Origin: Orbilia blumenaviensis
Lineage: Eukaryota; Ascomycota; Orbiliomycetes; Orbiliales; Orbiliaceae
Direction: 5' to 3'
DNA length: 64,000 nt
NCBI GenBank assembly: GCA_036872755.1
Contig: JAVHNS010000008.1
Coordinates: 1,116,001 to 1,180,000, forward strand
Below, piece after piece: positions 58,703 to 64,000 of the stretch. The notes beneath the pieces are model-generated. The model made no database searches, was not told the origin of the DNA, and saw only the letters and a list, made by a program, of their open reading frames with translations. A program made the position numbers and the translations under genes. The number at the start of each line of letters is the position of its first letter. The stretch's first letter is position 1.

Positions 58703-60774
58703 ATGCCGACGCCTACGCCTCCTCGAATCCTCACAATTGCGGGGAGCGACTCATCCGGCGGCGCCGGAATCGAGGCCGACATCAAAGTTATAACCGCGCA
58801 TAAATGTTACGCAATGACTGCAATGACTGGGTTGACGGCTCAGAATACAACCGGGGTTGTTGACATCCATCCAATCCCCGCAGAATTTCTCCGAAAAACC
58901 CTGGCTGCTGTGATCGAGGATGTTGGGGTCGATGTAGTGAAAACTGGTATGTTAACTGTCTATTATATGCTTCTCCATGAAAACCCTTAATCGTATAATA
59001 GCGATGCTTTTACAGATTTCATGGTTATAATGTATCGAAGGATTTGTCTAATGCCGAATGATAATTATGTAGGAATGCTTACGGGTACTGAATCAATCTC
59101 GGTAATTGTCGAATCAATCCAGAAGTACAAAATCAAAGAGATTGTTGTTGACCCGGTATGATATAGCTTCTATACTTGTCAATGGCTCCATGAGTTATAC
59201 ACAAGGACATGACGATGTCTAATTTTTTTATATTTCTTTTTTGTAATTTCAAATTAGGTGATGATATCAACATCCGGTAGCATTCTTCTACCTCAAGACG
59301 CCATAGCAAATCTCTGCGATAACCTTATTCCATTGGCAACCCTCATCACCCCAAATATTCACGAAGCCCAGCATCTACTCTCTTACTACACAAACCGGCA
59401 TAGTTCATCAAGTACTAATCCTCCAACCTATGACTTAAAGTCTATTGAAGATGTTGTAGAACTTGCCAAGAAGTTGCAGATGTATTGTTCTACTGCGGTC
59501 CTCGTGAAAGGAGGTCACTTACCATTCTCAGGAGATGGAAGTATTGTTAAATTGCCGTCATTTGGAATTAGCACTCCAGGTGACAATACACAGAAAGACC
59601 AGGCATTTGTTAAGGACGTCCTTGTTCTATCCCAGGACGAAGTTGAAATCTTTAGCTCACCCTTGTTTCACACAAAAAATACACATGGAACCGGATGCAG
59701 CCTTGCTTGTAAGTGTTTCCTACTATTCTCTATTTTCAACATACTGTATTGGAGGCCATTTGCTCATCAACAAAATTATAGCCGCTATTGCCTGCAATCT
59801 AGGACTATCCCAACCGCCTGTTATTGCGGTCTCTAGCGCTCGAGATTACATTTCCGGTGCCATAGCAGCAGCCACATATGAGCTCGGAAAAGGCAATGGG
59901 CCGATAAACCACGTCCACAACACCTACAAGCTTCCATACTCAAAGGGCCAATTCTTTGATTACCTTATCAACCACCCTAGAGTTGCGAAAATTTGGAAAG
60001 AATACGTAAACCATGATTTTGTAAAACAAATTGCCAGGGGGGCCGTCAGTCGTGACAACTTCGTATGGTACCTCAAACAGGACTATCTGTTCCTCGTGCA
60101 ATTTGCTAGGGCAAGAGCGTTACTAACGTATAAAGGAGCATCACTCTCACAAATAAATAATTACGCTTCTTATTTGAGTGGCGCAATTCATGAGTCTACT
60201 TTACATGTTAGATATTGTGCTGAACTAGTTCCAGGGCTAACAGAAAAGGACCTACAATCAACACCAGAAGCACCAGCAACAACTGCGTATACTAGGTATA
60301 TACTTGATGTTGGTAACAATGGTGATATAGTTTCTTTAATAGTTTCCCTGATGAGTTGTTCAGTTGGGTACCAGGTTGCTGCAAGAAATAGAGAAAAGGA
60401 GCCAGAAAGTGTGAGAACTGATAAGGGTAATATATACTGGCGTTGGGTTGAAGAGTATGCTAGTGGAGGATATGCGAAGGAGGTTCAAATCCAACGAGGT
60501 TATTCTTTTCCTGTTCAGTTTAGGGTTTTGCGTTTTTCGGACAGCGTTGCTAACTCGGGTGTCATTGTAGATATTTTGGAGGACATGGCCACGGGACTCG
60601 GCATAACACAGGTAGAGGAGCTTGTGGAAATTTTCAGAAAAGTGACAGAGGTAAAAGGCAGCTGACAGCTAAATGCGTGGTTAAATGTACTCGAGTACTA
60701 ATGTTCTTTTGGTTCGCTCCTAGATGGAACGTAACTTCTTTTCGGCAGCGGCAGAGACAAAACACACTCTATGA
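58703..60774 (+). CDS. THI20: HMP/HMP-phosphate kinase fused to TenA/thiaminase-2 domain (THI20-like)
   Basis: Six exons, join(58703..58946,59073..59155,59258..59708,59782..60498,60571..60650,60724..60774), 541 aa. The N-terminal ThiD-type kinase (residues 8-295) makes HMP-PP for thiamine synthesis: ILTIAGSDSSGGAGIEADIK, MTALTAQNTTGV-like block, LVKGGH and THGTGCSLASAIACNLGL with the catalytic Cys. The C-terminal TenA-like domain (about 330-541) contains FFDYLINHPRVAKIW, YLKQDYLFLVQFARARALL and YLSGAIHESTLHVRYC. The splice to a last 17-codon exon gives KVTEMERNFFSAAAE, which matches the TenA end (ATxMExxFW) better than the unspliced KVTEVKGS; that intron has a TACTAAT branch site. Intron 60499-60570 is in frame with a weak GTTATT donor and is less certain. 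Confidence 0.93.
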
Positions 60775-61110
60775 GGTGTAATCGAGTCTCTACCCATGGA
60801 TCTTCGACTCTGACCTTTTCTCAAACACCCAGAATCAAAGGAGTCGCCACCTCCAGCCCAAATTCAGAAGCAACGGGATTTGCCTCGGTTTTTTCGTTTT
60901 TTGCGAAAAATTATGAAATAGCATAGCATCTGCCTCAACATGGATAGAGTGAATTGGGATTCTATAGATTTAGGACTTCGAACAAGTTTGCTAAATGAAT
61001 TTTGGAAAAAAAAAGAGAGAGAGCTCAATTATTAAATACTTTTCAAGACCCGAGTGATGTTCCTAGAATCTTCTTGACTAAATTATCGACGCAACTTCTA
61101 GTCGTAGCTA
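60775..61110. other. intergenic between convergent genes
   Basis: About 340 nt of shared 3' flank with a GGAAAAAAAAAGAGAGAGAG run near 61005. No gene seen. Confidence 0.5.
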
Positions 61111-63840
61111 CTATGAGTTCTGGTATTCCATGCCGGACGAGGATGACTGAGAGGTTTGTCCGACTTGACCGCTGCCAGACACAGATTCATCTGGTGTATT
61201 TATCTGCATACCCTCAGGGGTCGGCGTATTATCTCCCAGATTGACTGATTTGTCGAATAAATACCGATCGACGAGGCCCTTTATGGACAGGACGTATTAG
61301 AAGCAAAAACTTTTATACCAATCTTAATGAGGGATGTGTTCTTACCCAGTCAATATTTCCGCCATTGCTCATTAAAGTATCAAAGTCCAGGGGTTCAAAA
61401 GAGTCAATCATTGGATAAACATCGTTTCCAAACCCTAACCCGAAAGCTTCCTCGCGCGCAGTAAGCTGTCGTGGTACAAAATCTCCAGTCTGTTCGGAGC
61501 GGTCCTGTTCATTTCCTCCAGCTATACCCACCATGTTATTGCTTATAGTATTGAGAGAGACCGATGAATCTATTGGCATGCTTCCGAATCCTGTGCCAGT
61601 ACTCGAACCTAGCCCTAAAGCACTGACGCTAAATATAGCGTTTGGTTCCTGCGTCAATGAACTGGAGTCGACAATCGTACCAGCGAATAAATCGCCTGTA
61701 GGTGGGACAGATTGAGGATTTAGCGTTTGCGAAAGAGGTGCAAGTGTCGCCCGCATATCTGGAATTAAAGCAAGAAGAGGTGCTGCCTTCCTGGTTGTAC
61801 TTGTTTTTTCCACTGGAGTGCCAGTCGCCTTTGCGATCATAGCAGCCAGAATACTTGATGCATGGAGGGCGTCGCGAGACATGTGTTTCTTTTCTGACCA
61901 AATTCTATAGGATTTCTGGAGAGCAGTAAGACAGTATGAACACCGTGAAACGCTTTTATTTGTCAGTTATACAATTATAAATGGATGGTAAAGAAAACAT
62001 ACTCTGGAAGTTTCTTTTCACTCAAGTCCAGACACAGAATCATGCTTGCAAGTAGGAAGTCATGAAGTGTTAAGCTGGATACCATCCACTTCTCATCCCA
62101 TAGTCTGCCGCCCGGTTGACTTTCATCGTATGCATCGCTTTGAAGATCTAGAATTCTCAATGCGGATTCCCTGGCCCGCTTGCGCGAATATTCATACTTC
62201 GGGTTGTCTCTCTCGAAAGTTAGATACATCCTGTGCAGGACGCATACGCACTTATGGTATGTTAGTTCCAGGACCATACGATGAAGGATCATATGAGAAG
62301 CATCCGCAAAACTACATTCTCTTATAGATCCATCCATCCTCAACACAGGAGAAATATTACCATGTACTTCATCGAGCTCTTTATCCAACTTTAGGATTTG
62401 TTCGTAGTCGGGCTGCCGAAGCGCTAAAGCTTGCCCGATTACTCGCCGGAAAACAGACATCATTTTTATTTTGTGGCAGTAATATAGCATATTGGTAAAC
62501 TCGGTCTGGGGACGAGGTGGTGGCATAACCACCGTATCTTCGTCGAAGTCCTCGTCTGCGTAATTACTAGGTGATTCAGTGTCGCATTGTTCGTCGTGAA
62601 TGATACCTGGCATGCCGTATTGAAACGAGAACAAAAGGTCAAAAGTGGATACCCAAAACCATGTTCGCCGACGCATTTCTGCTTCGAAAGGCGTAAATTT
62701 TCCGAGATGCTTTGGGTCGCGGTGATACCCCAGCCTTTGTGCGAGACGGGTCACATATCCGGCAAGGGCCCAAAGGGTGGAATCAGACTCCACGTTAAGT
62801 TGGTATTTGCAATATGAGTAAATCACCAATGCCTCAATTACATATGGCTGGCTTTTGGTATGTTGACATGCAACAAGGCATTGACGTGCTTTGCTACAAA
62901 GTTTCTCGGGTTCGATATCATAGACCTCCAGGGCAACAAGTTTACCTCCTCGAGTCGCCATGAGTGAGCCCATACACAAGATGGAAAACAGGACCGAGAT
63001 CCAGACCAAGGTAGCCGAGCTGTGGTCCTTCCAGAACGCTTCGTACTCTCGCCGAAACTTTGTTGTGTGAATGAAAAGCGCATTCGAAAACTTGGCTGAG
63101 TAGTATACTTGTAAAAGGCGATCTGCTATGTGACGAGGAGGTAAGGCCCGTATCGCATCATCTATCGTGAGACGACCAGACCCAGTGCCCAGAATCAGGT
63201 CGGCATCGTCGGTGCATGGTGAGTCTTCGATAACTGACCCGTTAGAAGAGTCACGATCCATGCCGTCTTCAAGTGACTCCTTAACACAGTTGATTTGTTC
63301 AAGAAGAGCAGCCCAGTGAGTCGCACCCACATATCCTCCACTGGCTTCGTTATAACACATGAGTACTGGTGCCTGCTTTCGCTTCTCTGGCCCTGCTGAT
63401 TCGTCCTCGCCACCTTCATTGTTGTTCGGCTGTGATGTTAACTCCGTATCCTCCTTATTCTTCCCGTTTGTAGTATTTCTTGAGTCCCCAGGTTTGGAGA
63501 CAACTGCTCCGGACTGTATCAATTGCTGTACGATCTCTTCAAGTTTCTGTAGTTTAGCCTGAGCCTCGGACCTTTTTGAGTCTGCGGTCCCGGAACCAGA
63601 AGGCTTAGTAATCCCGCCAGCCCCGGTGCCACTATTCCCTGTAGCAGCTGAAAAGGTACACGCTGACCCTTCCCCACGCTTATTACATGCGGTACACGGA
63701 TGCTGGCGGTCACATTTTAGCTTACGGCTGCGACAAGCAAGGCAAGAGAGTGCTTGGCGATTTCGCTTGTTTGCTTTACGCTTATCGTTGAGGTTGACGC
63801 GGGCGCGGAAGACACTTGTGAATTCGGATATATCCGTCAT
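61111..63840 (-). CDS. Zn2Cys6 transcription factor with fungal-specific middle domain
   Basis: Three exons, complement(join(61111..61278,61346..61904,62003..63840)), 854 aa. The N-terminal zinc cluster at residues 33-61 has spacing C-x2-C-x6-C-x5-C-x2-C-x8-C, preceded by a basic region (KRKANKRNRQ). A Gly/Ser linker leads to a short coiled coil (AQAKLQKLEEIVQQLI). The fungal-specific TF domain follows: YSAKFSNALFIHTTKFRREY, YVTRLAQRLGYHRDPKHLG, FEAEMRRRTWFWVSTFD and YGMPGIIHDEQCDTESPSN. The C terminus is a Gly/Ser-rich region with acidic-aromatic patches (MIDSFEPLDFDTLM) that could activate transcription. The last exon adds GLVDRYLFDKSV and a Ser/Gln tail. Introns of 98 and 67 nt. Target pathway unknown. 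Confidence 0.95.
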
Positions 63841-64000
63841 ATTGCTGTGCCTACCTACCTGGTCGGGGAGCTCGTGGACAAGCTGGCAGGCGACTGGCGC
63901 TTTTTGGCAACAAGATGGAGCCGAAAGATTACTGAAGTTGGAATAATGAGAGAGAGTAGACCTATCAGATCTGGATAATATAGCCTTTTGACTTAATGGT
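63841..64000. other. 5' flank of the terminal Zn2Cys6 gene
   Basis: Promoter-side sequence cut by the window end. No other feature is visible. Confidence 0.4.

Overview
This window looks like nuclear DNA of a filamentous ascomycete (Pezizomycotina; a leotiomycete is possible but only a guess). The signs are many short GT-AG introns (about 56-135 nt, mostly with CTNAC/CTGAT-type branch sites), three Zn2Cys6 transcription factors, and fungal-specific families (RTA1, the fungal GH16 subgroup, the THI6 and THI20 fusions). I see no rRNA, convincing tRNA, CRISPR array or intact transposon. Exon coordinates were built by eye from splice motifs and reading-frame closure; every listed multi-exon model sums to a multiple of three.

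Layout. 1-2.2 kb: nothing supported. 2.2-3.2 kb (-): secreted GH16 glycosidase. 4.7-7.8 kb (+): DUF2235 alpha/beta hydrolase with a long N-terminal tandem-repeat region. 9.3-11.7 kb (+): protein with a fungal STAND-type N-terminal domain and a disordered tail. 13.1-14.5 kb (+): Zn2Cys6 regulator with an internal zinc cluster. 15.6-16.0 kb (+): small charged hypothetical protein. 17.8-19.1 kb (+): mitochondrial phosphate carrier. 19.9-23.7 and 25.8-30.9 kb (+): two giant related proteins made of a repeated module of about 200-250 residues that I do not recognise, each with a signal-like N terminus, separated by 2.1 kb of AT-rich DNA. 32.1-33.2 kb (+): peroxisomal acyl-CoA thioesterase ending in SKL. 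33.9-34.9 kb (-): SAM O-methyltransferase split over five exons. 36.2-41.1 kb (-): 1615-residue low-complexity protein with one membrane segment. 42.8-46.0 kb (+): Zn2Cys6 regulator followed by an RTA1-like membrane protein. 47.2-49.0 kb (+): THI6 thiamine enzyme. 51.5-53.6 kb (+): membrane-anchored aspartic-protease-like protein lacking the usual catalytic motifs. 55.3-56.2 kb (+): secreted Thr/Cys-rich repeat protein. 56.4-57.7 kb (-): amidohydrolase. 58.7-60.8 kb (+): THI20-like HMP-P kinase/TenA fusion. 61.1-63.8 kb (-): Zn2Cys6 activator.

How genes may work together. THI6 and THI20 supply both halves of thiamine phosphate synthesis and lie within 14 kb of each other. The phosphate carrier, thioesterase and O-methyltransferase look like ordinary metabolism. 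The most novel content is the pair of giant modular proteins, followed by the repeat-fused DUF2235 protein and the pseudo-aspartic-protease.
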